A stretch of DNA of 64,000 bases from Neodontobutis hainanensis (lineage: Eukaryota > Chordata > Actinopteri > Gobiiformes > Odontobutidae), in contig JALDNG010000941.1 of the NCBI GenBank assembly GCA_024349245.1, forward strand, positions 1 to 64,000. The letters are read 5' to 3'. The notes under the pieces are model-generated. The model made no database searches and was not told the origin of the DNA. It saw only the letters and a list, made by a program, of their open reading frames with translations. Shown here one piece after another: positions 44,953-56,900 of this stretch; position 1 is the stretch's first letter; every line of letters begins with the position of its first letter. Position numbers and translations under genes: made by a program.

Positions 44953-45617
44953 CAGGGGTGCTCACACTTTTTCAGCATGCGAGCTACTTATAAAATGACC
45001 AAGTGAAAATGATCTACCCACTACAAAAATGCAAAACATATATTTATTTACAAATATATTATGTACAATGTATGTTGATGTACTTAACCGTATGAGCCAA
45101 TATTGCCCAACACAACATAATTAACTATAATTAATGACATTTATTGTCATTACCTGAGTTTACTCAGATCACTTGCACTGAAATTAATCAGTCAGGGATG
45201 CATTGTCCGGACAGTAGCTGCTGACTGATGAGGCAAACACACTTTGAAAATGTCAATGTGAAAAAAAAATCCTCCTCCCATTCCGTCTGAAAGCGATATG
45301 TTTTTGTCTTCTTACTTGGTTCAGCTCTCCTACTCATTTTTATACCCTTTCTTAAGTTTAAGAGAAAAAAACAAAGTTAAAAAATTGGAGGTAAACTTAC
45401 TGAAGCTTGTTAGTTTTGCTGCACTTAGCACCGTTGTTGCGCATGCGCAGTGACCTAAGCGTCAGTAAAATTCAGATGTCATCTGACTGGCTGCACTGTA
45501 TCACTCAAGTGATTGGATGGATGATTGGCTGATGTCTCTTTTTTGTATGTCCTACGATCTACCAATTCTACCTTGAGATCGACCGGTAGATCGCGATCGA
45601 CGTATTGAGCACCCCTG
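44953..45617. mobile_element. hAT-type MITE, 665 bp
   Basis: Ends CAGGGGTGCTCA on both sides (12-bp inverted repeat); the right subterminal region contains gatctaccaattctacc and gatcgcgatcgacg. Target duplication TCTTAAGG (44945-44952) and TCTTAAAG (45618-45625), seven of eight identical. No coding capacity. Confidence 0.88.
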
Positions 45618-45939
45618 TCTTAAAGTCACAAACATTTCACAAATGATTTAACAGTTGATTCATTTTACAATATGCTTTTATGTGATAAAACAGATTTCCT
45701 CATATTATAGGGAAATAAACACTTATCACTATAGTATGCAGTGTCATTGTTGACTTTTCTTGATTGTATGAGTAAAGATATTCAATTTAATAATGAGCTG
45801 TATCGGAATTTGGCAGATGGAATATCATAACATCGCAGCTGAATATCTTTTTTGTTTTTGGGAGGCTGGCTTACAGAGAACTGAATCCTGCAGTAATTCT
45901 TGTAGCAGTGGCACTAAATCTGTCTAATTGTGCTGTGTG
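45618..45939. other. Spacer, nothing recognised
   Basis: No feature recognised. Confidence 0.35.
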
Positions 45940-46443
45940 TCACTGTGGGAGTGAGTGTGGAGACATGAGTGCAAAGCGGGTGGGTGTGTGACTCAGGAAT
46001 AGAAGGAAACGAGCAGAGAGTGGAAGATTATAGCTTTGCAGCACCAAAAGAGCGAGGAAAACCAACAGAAGCACCACACGCATGAACATCAAAATGGTGC
46101 GCGCTATGACAGAGAGGATTTCCACGACCAGCAGCGAGTCCAGGTACTCCGAGCCTAATCCTGCATCCTGAGCAGTGCACCATCGCCGTGGTTCCTCTCG
46201 CTGCACCCCCATCCTGTTGCCTGGATACCCCCCAGTTGCCAGTCTTGGTGTAGGATGGGAGACACATCCCTGGCTGGCGCGTTTGAGTGGAACAGTGTAA
46301 TCTGGTTTTGAGGAGGAAGTTGTGGTGGAGGAGGAAGAGGTGAGAAGGGTCTGACTTGGAGCATGAACAAAGCCCCAGCACAGTAGAGTCCAGGATTTAT
46401 AATAGAAATCTATGCAGGCCCATACCTCCAGCTTCATCCTCAC
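45940..46443 (-). other. Unassigned ORF with a strong hydrophobic segment
   Basis: An open minus-strand frame of 167 codons without a recognised family. The stretch RTILMFMRVVLLLVFLALLV and neighbouring residues (about 110-140) would form a transmembrane helix, followed by a second hydrophobic patch. The upstream half is Ser/Thr and Arg rich. The local base composition is more GC-rich than the intron around it. It lies inside enah intron 1 on the opposite strand. It may be a chance frame, an antisense exon or part of an unknown repeat; the likely start could also be the internal Met at about residue 78. Confidence 0.25.
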
Positions 46444-47639
46444 TCAAAGATGTGCACTGGCTTCAAAAATGGAAATCCACCGGTATGTACCTTCAACTAC
46501 AGGTTTCTCCAGTGACATGGATGAGCTGGGTTTTTAAAGAGCACATTGTATGCATGTCACAAGTTTTATACGAGCTGAAGCACTTCTTTAAGATGAAAGT
46601 CTACGTTCTCTAAAAGCCAAAAAGTTAACATGTCTTCCTTGACCATTAAATGTGTGAATCATTGAGTAACACAGATGTTCTTATTATGCTCTTAGCCCAT
46701 ACTAACATCTTAAGAGTATTTTAAAAGTGAATCATCTATTGTCTAAGCTCTGCTCCTCATCAAGGATGTGTGTACTGCTTCTAAAATGCTAGTGAGTACT
46801 TATATTTATATCACAAAGAACTGCATGTATTAATGTTATAGTCTTCCATATGACTATAACTAAAATAAATAAAAATGTTTCTGGCACCAACAGTTGAATC
46901 TAGTACAGATGCTGGTATTTTTTGATAAATTTAAGACAATTAATTATCTCAAGTTTTAGCTATATTGCAATATTACACATAGTTACACATATTTAATATG
47001 ACATTACATTTTCTTTTTTTGCTCTATTTTTAATATATTTGAGTACATTTAAATATTTAAAAACTGTGCTGTATAGAAATAGCGGGAGCAGTGAGTAATG
47101 TATTATTATGGCAGTATGACAAATATAGTATGGCTCCAAAACCACAGTGGAGTAGTAACAGTAGCTTAGCTTCCGTTGCTGTTGTTCTTGTGCAGGGACG
47201 CTCCACCCTCCAGTGTAACCATTGTGTGAGCTGCACAAATATAGCTGCTGTACAGTCAGGATTCTGACTGCTGGGTGATTAATGTCCACACAAACATTAG
47301 TGTGAGCATGTTCACACCTCACTGTGTTCACAGAGAAAATATCCCGATGCATTTTAGTCAAACTCATTAAAGTTGTTCTTTTATTTAGTTTAAATAAATA
47401 TCATTTGTACTATGGCTAGTTAAAAATAGACATCACCTTTAGTGAGTGTTGCTCTATGAAACTAACATCAAGAGCATTACATTGATTATTGATTATGTTT
47501 AATAATATGTCAACATGGCCAAACACCGGCTGTTGTTTTTGACTGATGCATATGGACATTCTGCATTTTCAAACAGATTATGAACTGAAGAAGATTTTTT
47601 TCCACTATGGCCTAAAGGGAAAAGGCAATACAGCACATG
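46444..47639. other. enah intron 1, nothing recognised
   Basis: AT-rich, no recognised feature. Confidence 0.4.
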
Positions 47640-47715
47640 CATTTGTATTTGTATTTATTTTATTCTCCCTTTATTATCCCCGAGGGGAAATTCATTGTCA
47701 GCACCAGGTGGCGCC
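47640..47715 (-). repeat. LINE 3' tail scrap
   Basis: The complement reads aatttcccctcggggataat aaag, the 3' end signature of a common fish LINE group. Only the tail remains. Confidence 0.5.
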
Positions 47716-48243
47716 CAGCATGTTTTAATGTTGGTAGATGAAGCTGGAGTATCTGGAGGAAACCCGCCTGAACACAAACTCCACACAGTTTGCATGTTCT
47801 TTGAACAAACAAGGGAAAAGAGTGTATCTTTAAAAACTTGTGACCTGCCTTAACCCTCAGGGATTCAGGGACCCCTCAAGCCATTTTGTACATATTTGTA
47901 TAATTTTCTTTTTTGATTTGGTGATTATTATGGCTGTGATACAGCTTATGGCATAGATTTCCTATTTTTAATATATATTTTTAATACCAAAAAATACATG
48001 TAAAATCATACATAATTATATATGTTTTTTGCATAATTCTCTTAAACCAATTTAGCTCAAAACAACTAAATATTCAATCATTTTCAGTATTTTATTATAT
48101 CTCACTGTTATTTTTGAAAAAAAAAAATATTTTGGGCTGAATCTTCCCGATCATAACGCAGGCATAAGGCGAAGATGAAAGCTTATTGAGGGATGCGTCC
48201 AAATCCATTTTTTACGATTATCACAGCACAGTTAGTTTAAATA
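47716..48243. other. enah intron 1, nothing recognised
   Basis: AT-rich, no recognised feature. Confidence 0.4.
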
Positions 48244-48454
48244 GAGAGGACTTGACCTTCAGCTGGTGCAGGTATAAAGAGACAGGACTTGAACCGGAGC
48301 TAGGATAAAGAGGCAAGACTTGAGCTGGCACAAGTATAAAGTGACAGGACTTGAGCTGGCACAGTTATAAAGAGGCAGGACTGGCGCAGGTATAAAGAGA
48401 AAGGACTTGAGCTAAACCAGGTATGAAGAAGCAGGAATTAAGCTGGTACAGATG
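48244..48454. repeat. 31-bp minisatellite, about 7 units
   Basis: Unit of the form ggcaggacttgagctggcac followed by aggtataaaga, repeated about seven times with substitutions and one shortened unit. Confidence 0.88.
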
Positions 48455-49127
48455 TTATTTTATTTTTTTATTCTAAACATTCTATAATTTATTTTTGTCA
48501 CCAGTTGATCTACCACATGACTGTGTTTAACCAATCAGATGTAGCCATGCAGTCACATGACCACACACAAAATGTGGAGGCATAGTGACACAAACTCTTG
48601 GTCGGCAGTAGCAACACTGCTTTCTGAATCAAATAGTTTTTTTGTCTATTATTTTATTTATTAGGTAGTGCTACTGAATTACTTAAGCTACATTTTTTGC
48701 TTTTTTTTTCTGTACTGGAACATACATTACCGGAATTTCCGTAAAAGATGGTCTGCATCTTTTATATAGATCCGCATCTTATACTTGACTTTTATTGTTC
48801 TCTGTCGATGTTGCTGCAGTAAAACACCACTTTGAGCACATTTGTTTGCATTTGTGGAGAAACAAAATGCGTGGTTCATATTCATAATTCTACAACAACA
48901 TTCACCATGTGGAATTTAATCCACACTAATAAATGGAAAGGACATGTCAATTGAATAGGCATTTTTGTTCCAAAATAAATTCTACAGATGGAACTAATGT
49001 TGACAGATGATATAAAAATAATTGCTACCATTGCTTTGAGCAACATGTGTCATTTTAAATAAACAGATTAACTGAACATTGATATCACTAACTTGGAATG
49101 CAGGTTGGTCAATTTAAAAATAACAAA
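48455..49127. other. enah intron 1, nothing recognised
   Basis: The phrase ccggaatttccgtaaaagat near 48733 resembles a transposon end, but no partner was found. Confidence 0.35.
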
Positions 49128-50160
49128 ATATAGCCGCAAGCAGAAATCATCAGCCCTTGCCATAGCGACCCGGTGCTGGTCCCGAGTTTGAACCGTGTTG
49201 CTGTCTTAGTTGGTGTTCTTTAAGAAGCCTGCCAAATGTTGGTAAGGATATCAATGTATTTCGGTTTCAGTGGTAAGTTTCAAGTTTATTGCTGTTACTC
49301 TGAAAACAGTTTCTCCCGGCTCTTTTGATACGAGTGTTGGAACTATGACTACGAGAATAAAAACTATAAAACCAATGTAAGGTTGTTACTTTAATTCCAC
49401 GCTGTACTTAATTCCACAGGTATAAGTACAGCGCTGGTGACCAACTGGTTCTAAATGGTTTCAACAAAGGAGGTATTTAGTGTCCTAATCTAGGGTGCAG
49501 CATAGCATTTAAAGTGTGCAAATAACATACAGAAAAGAGGGGGCTTCTTAATAAAAACACTAACATTGCAATAAAGCTCCAATGCTCAAGGAAGTGTTAA
49601 TGGGGAAATTAAGCATAGAATATTGATTTAAATAGATTTCTTGTGAATTGGAAATTTGCATGAACTGATTGGAATTGATAATCTAACAATGTTCAACCAT
49701 TGCAACCATTCAACTCTTTCCTCACTGCTATATCATAACTATTAATATTAATTCAACATTTACCACTTAGAACACAAAACATTAAATCTTTTTTTTTAAA
49801 TTTTAAACTAGTCTCTGTATTCAAAAAAGTGTTAAGGCATTATTAATGAAGTGTTCCTTTTTCTTAATGCTGAAAAAAAATATTTTGCAACATTTCATGA
49901 AATTTGGACAAAAACTTTTGGGTTAGATCTGTTCAGGCGTGTCTACAGAATATATTCTAAAAACTTCAGACATATGTGCCAAATTTCATACATTTTCATA
50001 CTATTTTTTTTGCCTTTTATAGGGAATTTTGGGTCCCCTTGTAGGAGCGCTGCTGCACAAAAATATATATTTTTTTCAATTCAAATAAGTTTAGGCCTTA
50101 GTAGCAAAGAAGTCATTGAAATTTGAGCCAAATCGGAATTTGCCTTTGCGAATTATAATA
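49128..50160 (+). repeat. Low-confidence dispersed fish repeat (tatagccgcaagcag type)
   Basis: Starts with tatagccgcaagcagaaatc and includes tgtgccaaatttcatacatt and gaaatttgagccaaatcgg near its end. The style (repeated ccaaatttcat phrases) recalls the 0.5-kb repeats at 23735 and 27195. Non-coding. Its ends and class are not resolved. Confidence 0.45.
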
Positions 50161-50589
50161 ATTTAAGTTATGTACGATTTGCCAAAATTTAAAGTTAACT
50201 TTGACACACCATCACTCGGAAACCAGGTTTTATCTGTAAAGAGTTTAGATAATTTTTGATGCCCTTCTTTTCTAAATTATGTGAAGCAATAATCCAGAGT
50301 TGTCATGTAGTTAAAAGTTAGCTCTAGAGACCAGAGCCATCTTTTGTACCAGGCTGTAAACATGATTTTTACACTTATAGTTCCGCTTTTGGAGCTGGCC
50401 ATCATGTTGGACGGAGGTATATCGCTGTACGGTGGCACCCTAGTCCCTTGCCATGCATGGCAGGCTCGGCACAAATTAGTTGCTGTTGTCCTGTTTTTAA
50501 TTCACTGAATCTGAAGAGCATTTGAGCCTTATTTACGCTTCAAGAGGACCTAAAAAAATCTTTTTTTCAGCTCCAAATCAGACCAATAC
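50161..50589. other. enah intron 1, nothing recognised
   Basis: No feature recognised. Confidence 0.35.
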
Positions 50590-50885
50590 AAATCAGGACC
50601 AATACAGCCATTGGTAGGATTTCTGGATATCAGCCCCTTCAGTTATGTTCCAGTGGTACATCCCATGTAGGGGTTTGTCCTCCCATGATGGTCTCTTCTC
50701 CAGCACCTCTTCCTTTGTTCCCCATTGCCTGAGACATTCACTGAGCATGTCATCTGTTGGGGCATTATCTTTGATGTACTTGTGGATCTTAGATTTTTCA
50801 TCCTGGATAGAGGCACTCACTAGTCCACGGCCGCCTTCTTTACGGCTAGTGTACAGTCTCAGGGTGCTGGATTTGGGATGGAACC
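50590..50885 (-). mobile_element. R2-superfamily non-LTR fragment
   Basis: The minus-strand frame gives GFHPKSSTLRLYTSRKEGGR, SIQDEKSKIHKYIKDNAPTD and MLSECLRQWGT, matching and extending past the end of the fragment at 30720-31430. It joins a Rex3-like endonuclease fragment in frame at about 50885. Confidence 0.8.
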
Positions 50886-51680
50886 CTCTGAGGGATGGAA
50901 CTGAGTCCCCGGTCGGAGCACTTTCCAGCACTCCTCCCAGAGACTCCAAGAAGGCCGGGTACTCTGCACTGCCATTTGGCCCGTAAACACAAACAACAGT
51001 GAGAGACCTATCCCCGACCCGAAGGCGCAGGGAAGCAACCCTCCCCTTCACCGGAGTGAACTCCAAGACATGGCGGCTGAGCTGGGGGGCTATGAGCAAC
51101 TCCAGAGTAGTGGAGAGTCCAGCCTCTCTCGAGGATTTGGGTTCCAGAGCCCAAGCTGTGCAAGGAGGTGAGCCCGACTATCTCTAGTCGGTACCTCTCA
51201 ACCTCCCGCACAAGCTCAGGCTCCTTACCCGCCAGCGAGGTGACATTCCATGTCCCTAGCGCCATATTCCGTGTTCGGGGATTGGGTTGTCGAGGCCTCC
51301 GCCTTTGACTGCCACCCAATCCACTTTGCACCGGCCCCTTACGGTTCCTCCTGCAGGTGGTGGGCCCACCGGAAGGTCGGCCCCACGTCGCTCTTTCGGG
51401 CTGAGCCCGGCCGGGCCCCGTGGGGAAAGACCCGGCCACCAGACGATCGCATGCGAGCCCCAACCCCGGGCCTGGCTCCAGGGTGGGGCACCGGTTACGG
51501 TCCTTGATATTAACCTAAGGGGGTTTTAACCGCTTTTTGTCTGGCCCATCACCTAGGACCTGTTTGCCTTGGGAGACCCTACCAGAGGCATATAGCCCCC
51601 GACAACATAGCTCCTAGGATCATTTGGCCACTCAAACCCCTCCACCACGATAAGGTTGCGGTTCAAGGAGGGGAGATACA
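50886..51680 (-). mobile_element. Rex3-like RTE, 5' UTR and endonuclease start
   Basis: The minus-strand frame contains MALGTWNVTSLAGKEPELVR (the start of the RTE endonuclease), LEIVGLTSLHSLG, VGDRSLTVVCVYGPNGSAEY and ESLGGVLESAPTGDS. A GC-rich 5' UTR lies upstream to about 51680. The overlapping part matches the 44000-44385 end of the other Rex3-like copy. The rest of the element is replaced by the R2-type fragment. Confidence 0.82.
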
Positions 51681-51706
51681 AAAAAAAAAAAAAAAAAAAA
51701 AAAAAA
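51681..51706. repeat. Poly-A run
   Basis: 26 consecutive A, between the Rex3-like 5' UTR and a fold-back copy. Confidence 0.95.
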
Positions 51707-51802
51707 AGACAAAACGTCTTCACCTTAAAAACTGAGTCCAGATGCTTTTAAGTCAACCTTTTTCTCAAAATGTCCTGGATGACTGAAAACCTTCACAGTC
51801 CT
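51707..51802. repeat. Fold-back family, 3' half
   Basis: acaaaacgtcttcacctta, then gagtccagatgcttttaag and tgtcctggatgactgaaaac; equals the right arm and 3' end of the element at 4740-4978. Confidence 0.78.
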
Positions 51803-52366
51803 TTTCTAGGTCTTTCAGTCATTGGCTCTGGTGCTCCAAAGTGAGATTGAGAAATAAAATACACCCGTTATGTTCCTGCACAGTTAGACATATATGGTCC
51901 AGTTTGATTTCACTTGGAGCAAGAGCCTTCCTGAGTTTGACCTATAATTTAGCAATTACCTTCTCAGTTGCTCTGTTTACTTCTCAGCTAGTGTCTTGTT
52001 TTTTTGCTCCAATAGGGCCATAATGTCGTTAAGCATTAGGCTATTGCTAGCATTAGCATCTTCTTTCTCAGCAGCTTTACTCCCCTTAGTCACCATTTTG
52101 GGAGGTGGGCAACACTCAGTTTGGCACAGTTGGAGGAAAAATTGTGCGAGACATACCAAAAAAGATTTTGAAGAGTGGATGTTGTAAAAGGTTACAATTA
52201 TACTAGAGCATGCAATCATTGTTTCTACCCCCTCCCCCCACACACATTTCTAGCTGATATCAAAAATGGAAAAAATAACCCTTTGGTTACAATTGGTGAA
52301 TGCAATCCACGTGAAACAACTGCTATAACAGCACAGTAACTGAAGTTGGTTTGTGTGTCTGAACAG
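51803..52366. other. enah intron 1, 3' end
   Basis: Ends with the splice acceptor tgtctgaacag at 52366. No other feature recognised. A minus-strand short frame (51977-52243) has a transposon-like look (NDIMALLEQKNKT), possibly a LINE ORF1 scrap; not assignable. Confidence 0.4.
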
Positions 52367-52532
52367 TGAACAGAGTATCTGCCAGGCACGCGCCGCAGTC
52401 ATGGTGTATGACGACGCCAACAAGAAGTGGGTCCCAGCTGGAGGGTCCACGGGCTTCAGCAGAGTCCACATTTACCACCACACGGGTAACAACGCATTCC
52501 GGGTGGTGGGCCGCAAGATCCAAGACCACCAG
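52367..52532 (+). CDS. enah: enah exon 2, first half of EVH1 domain (Mena)
   Basis: 166 bp between acceptor GAACAG and donor CAG|GTAAGT. Joined to ATGAG at 9173, the product begins MSEQSICQARAAVMVYDDAN, continues KKWVPAGGSTGFSRVHIYHH and ends RKIQDHQ (57 codons). This is nearly identical to vertebrate ENAH and closer to it than to EVL or VASP (AGGSTGFSRVHIYHHTGNN is Mena-type). The EVH1 domain binds FPPPP motifs in proteins such as zyxin and places this actin-elongation factor at focal adhesions and leading edges. Tyr16 and Trp23, which contact the proline ligand, are present. The next exon is not found before 64000. No breaks. Confidence 0.97.
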
Positions 52533-52689
52533 GTAAGTGGCTCACATCACTGTGCTATTATTTCTTTGATTAAAATATCATAGGTAGTGCATGTCTTATT
52601 GCCAGCTCTCACAAGTTAGTAGTTATTTTGTCTTTTCTTAATGAATATTCAACCTAAGCCTTAGGCGCTAAGTAGACAAGACATTCATT
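52533..52689. other. enah intron 2, 5' end
   Basis: Intron sequence after donor GTAAGT; nothing recognised. Confidence 0.5.
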
Positions 52690-52890
52690 TTGTTTAGCCC
52701 AATATCACAACAACAACCACCTCAAAGGGGTTAACGGACTGCACTAGACAACATCCTCTGTCCATAGACCCTCCTTCAGGATGAGGAAAAATAAAACAAA
52801 ACAACAGAGATAAAACAGAAACCACAGGGAGAACCACAGAAGGAGGGATCCACTTCCAGGTTGGACAAGCTGTGCATAAATGTGTCCAGG
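52690..52890 (-). repeat. Fish LINE 3'-end-like repeat
   Basis: tttagcccaatatcacaaca, catcctctgtccatagaccc, and ggagggatccacttccaggt form a well-known order in fish genomes; on the minus strand it ends in the gatattgggcta signature also seen at 8240. Non-coding here. Confidence 0.55.
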
Positions 52891-53322
52891 ACAGTTAAAA
52901 ACAACATAGTAATATTAACAAAAAAAAACTAACACATTTTAATTGGCTGTGTCCAGTGTCCACTGTGTGTGTGTGTTTAATGGTGTATGGTACCGCTGCC
53001 AGCATTAAGGTAGATGACAGATGGTCTGGGGATGATGGGTACTCAGGAACAGGGAGCCAGAGCAGGTACTTGGAATGGTTGAGCAGGAGCAGGGTAGCAG
53101 TAGCAGGCACAAGTTTGCAGGCCCACGTAGTGCTGGGTGTGTTCATCTCAAAGTAGTAGAACACTCTGGCAACTGGGGTTGTGTGTTGGCTGCTCAAATA
53201 TCTGCCTAATTGTAATGGCCGGCAGGTGTGCAGCCCGGGAGTGGCTAGTTGCTCAGGTGATCTAACGAGCAGCCATGACAAGACCGGAGTAATGTGATCA
53301 AACTTCCTAGTCTTAATTAAAA
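52891..53322. other. enah intron 2, nothing recognised
   Basis: No feature recognised. Confidence 0.35.
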
Positions 53323-53950
53323 GCAATGAATGTAGAAGGGCTGGACATAGCAAGCCTGCTTCCGGGTTGGAAACCTATTAGGAAGTTGGCGTAGGCTCCA
53401 TCAAGCCTGACCCCCATTGACATCCCTTGAAAAATCGGCGGCAATTACGAAGTGGCTATTTTTGTCACAGTCATCATTCTAACGCTGCCGCCTTTCTTTG
53501 AACACATTCTTATTATTCCGTAATCGCTATATTGATATTTGTCACATAACTCAAGATATTAAGTTTAATAACTGACCTATCAGCTGCCTCCATTCTGCTA
53601 TGTCGGCTCGAGGTTTGGTTGGCACTCGTTTCCATCTTGTTGTATCTGCTGCTCTCGGGAGAAGAAACCGCTGGATATATATGAACAGAAGAGAGACCCG
53701 TGGAGGCCTAACTAATTTAAATCAGTGAAATTTAAGCTTTTTGCTAAACCCAAAGATTGTTTTTGGTTAGTCCATGTTTTCTGAAGCTTTTTAGCCAGTA
53801 TGTCTTCGTTTTTTGTTAATTAGTTTGTTAGTTGCTGCTGTTCATGAATGGAGATCGCTTGCTGTTAGCTAAAAGCTAACGCTAGCTGTGTTTGATTTAA
53901 TTCAGCTGATTTAAATTACTTTTTCATCGTCCAACTGCCCTAAATGAACC

Positions 53951-56900
53951 ATGCTCCAGTTTCTAGGTGAGTACATTTTTGCATGTCTTAAAATACTGCT
54001 CAGAATATATACATTTGCTATACTTTTGTCAGCTGACCGGAAGGTGGCTCTCCACCGTTTTAACGCTAGCTTAATATGATACACTGGACCAAACTTGTTT
54101 AATAATATAATATACGATCATAATAAACCATAATGCTCTTATAGTTTTTAGTAAGATAAGGATAAATGTCTCTGACTGAATAATAACTGTGTAGTTTGCA
54201 AACCAAGTAAATGCCATAATATAATCATAATAATAAAAGCAAAAATGATAAGTGGGGTTAATGTACAAGGATCTGGGTTGTGCCATTTTGGTAAATACAT
54301 TTGACACATGCCTGTTTTATGAAAATAGATATTGTTCTCTCTCAGATTTCCTAAAGATGATGCTGAGGCTGATCAGAAGAAAGGCTCTTGGTTGTGGTGG
54401 TTGTGAGCACTTTGAAGAGGAAATTCAGACAAAGGTGAGTGTTAATTAAACAAAACATTACACCTGCAATGACCCACCAAGCTCTGAGACTTTTTACTCT
54501 AGAAAACACTTCCATTACTCTGCAGTCATACATCTCTTAAATACTGTAGCTAAAGTGCATATGTGAGTTTTATATTTGTACATTTGTATCATCTGTAAAT
54601 CATGACAGCAGTGGACAGGTAAATGTTTATGCCACATTTTAAACATGACAGACATCTCTGACCCAGTACAGTTCACATTAACTTATTATATTTATGTAGG
54701 GTGACCAGGCGTCCCGTTTTCCCGGGACAGTCCGTATTTCAACTCAAATTTTAGTGTCCCGACTTATTATGAAAAAATCATGTTTTGTCCCGTATTTCAT
54801 CATTAATATTTTTTTTTTTATTTTATTTTTTTGCTGAGTGATAGCGTGAGTACTCCTCTCATACAGAATAACCTAATAAAACTAGCAAATCACCTTATAG
54901 TATATTTTAGAGAAAAAAAATCCATTCAATAAGAGAAGGCAGAAGAACAATTCCATCCAATCACAATTCCCTTAATCAATGTGCAGTTAGAGAAGGCGGA
55001 ATCCGACGTCACAGTTAAGTGTACAGTATATGAGATGAGAGGACGGATAAGCTTGCCTCAGGTGCAAAGATGTCAAAGAAGCGTGCATGTACATTTAACG
55101 GCGATCTTCAAAAAGAGTTTAAATTTCTCAAAAGAGAGTCACTATCAGAGGCAAGTAAATTAAGATGTGACATTTGCGGGGCTCGCTTTTCCATTGCTCA
55201 CGGAGGGCGAGCCGACATTACGCAGCATATGCACACAAAAAAGCACATGGACGCTGCTAAAATTAAGTGTGCTACTCCAAGTGTCAGTGAATTTTTTGTG
55301 AAGCAAAGTTGCGAATCTGATAAAGTGCATGCAAGTGAAGGACTTTTTTGCATATCATTCTGTTATTCATGGCCATAGTTTTCGGTCAGCTGACTGCCCT
55401 GCAAAATTGATTAAGAAATTGTATGATCCAAAATTTTCTTCCGCTCGCACTAAATCTGAGGCTATAATATGCAACGTTCTTTGTCCTTTGTCAGAGGAAG
55501 AAGTTCAGCATGATTTGGACAAGTGCTCCTTTGTCACATTAACTGTGGATGCATCCAACCACAAAGACATTAAATTGTTCCCTGTGCTTGTGCGATACTT
55601 CAAGCCACTAGAGGGTGTAAAGGTCAAGATCATTGAATTTTCATCTCTGCCAGGTGAGACATCGGATTTGCAAACTGCCTACATTTCCCATGTCATTGAA
55701 AAACATGGCCTTGCTCAGAAAATAGTTGCACTTTGTGCTGATAACACTAACACAAACTTTGGCGGTGTTAAAAGAGATGGTAAAGGCAATATCTGGAGGA
55801 AGCTGCAAATTCAGCTAGGAAGGGATATTCTGGGCATTGGCTGTAATGCACACATCATCCACAATACCCTGCAAACAGCAGTGGATTGCTTACCAATTGA
55901 TTTGGAGTGTTTTGCTGTGAAGGTATACAAATACTTTCATATCTATACAGTGCGCGTAAAGGAGCTCAAGGAGTTTTGTGGTTTTGTACAGCTGGACTAT
56001 AAGAAATTACTGCAGCATGGTAGTATACGTTTCCTCTCTCTTGGTCCATCTCTTGAACGAATTCTGCACCTTTTTGATGGTCTACGTGCATACTTTCTTT
56101 CTCAAGAAAAGTGCCCAAAGTTTCTAAAAGACACATTCAGCAACCCTTTCACAAAACCTTGGCTTGGATTTGCACTTAAGCAAACTGCAACTTTCCATCG
56201 TGCATTGGAGACAGTAGAGCAAGACAATATATCTGCCACAGAAGTGGTTTTGCACATTTATGATCTGAGAATTGTCTTGCAGGCCAGGCTGGAGGAATCA
56301 TTTATTCCCTCTGACATCAAAACACAGTTAGACACCCTTGTTGAAGCTGGTTCAAGAATGGAGAGACATTCAGAGCAGCCTCAGCAACCTCTACTCAAGA
56401 ATACCTGCTCTCACATCGGTTGACGAAACCATGCTCTTTAATGAGTGGGCCTGTGCTAAAAACATTGTCACTTGTCACATCACTGAGTGGAACAAAAACA
56501 AGCTGGCTGTGTCTGACAGACGTGTTTAGTGATATGGGGAGCAAGTCACTCAACTTTGGAGTCTTATCTTTGGCTGTGGAGTTTGTTTTATGCCTGCCTG
56601 GTACATCTGCACCTGTGGAGCGTGTGTTCTCATTAATGAATGCATCATGGACGGATGAAAAATCTCGACAGAGTGTAACAACTATGAAGGCAATCCTTTT
56701 TGTACGAATTCATTTCAAACTGGACTTCTCTGCATTTTATGATAACAAGCGCACGCTGGCAAAAATTGGTTCCAGTGAAAAATACAAATCAGCAACAGTG
56801 AATGATGCTGTTGCACCATCTTGTTCCCACTGATCTGCAATTTTATGTAAGTCTACATTTATTTTTACATAGCTAACAATAGTATTAAGTGTAAATACTT

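Noticed and set aside
46082..46175. Possible alternative first exon of enah (ATG at 46085, MNIKMVRAM)
   Set aside because: No splice donor keeps the correct phase for exon 2, and 9173-9177 fits exactly.
51250..51529. Plus-strand frames rich in Pro and Gly
   Set aside because: Antisense of the GC-rich Rex3-like 5' UTR and endonuclease start.
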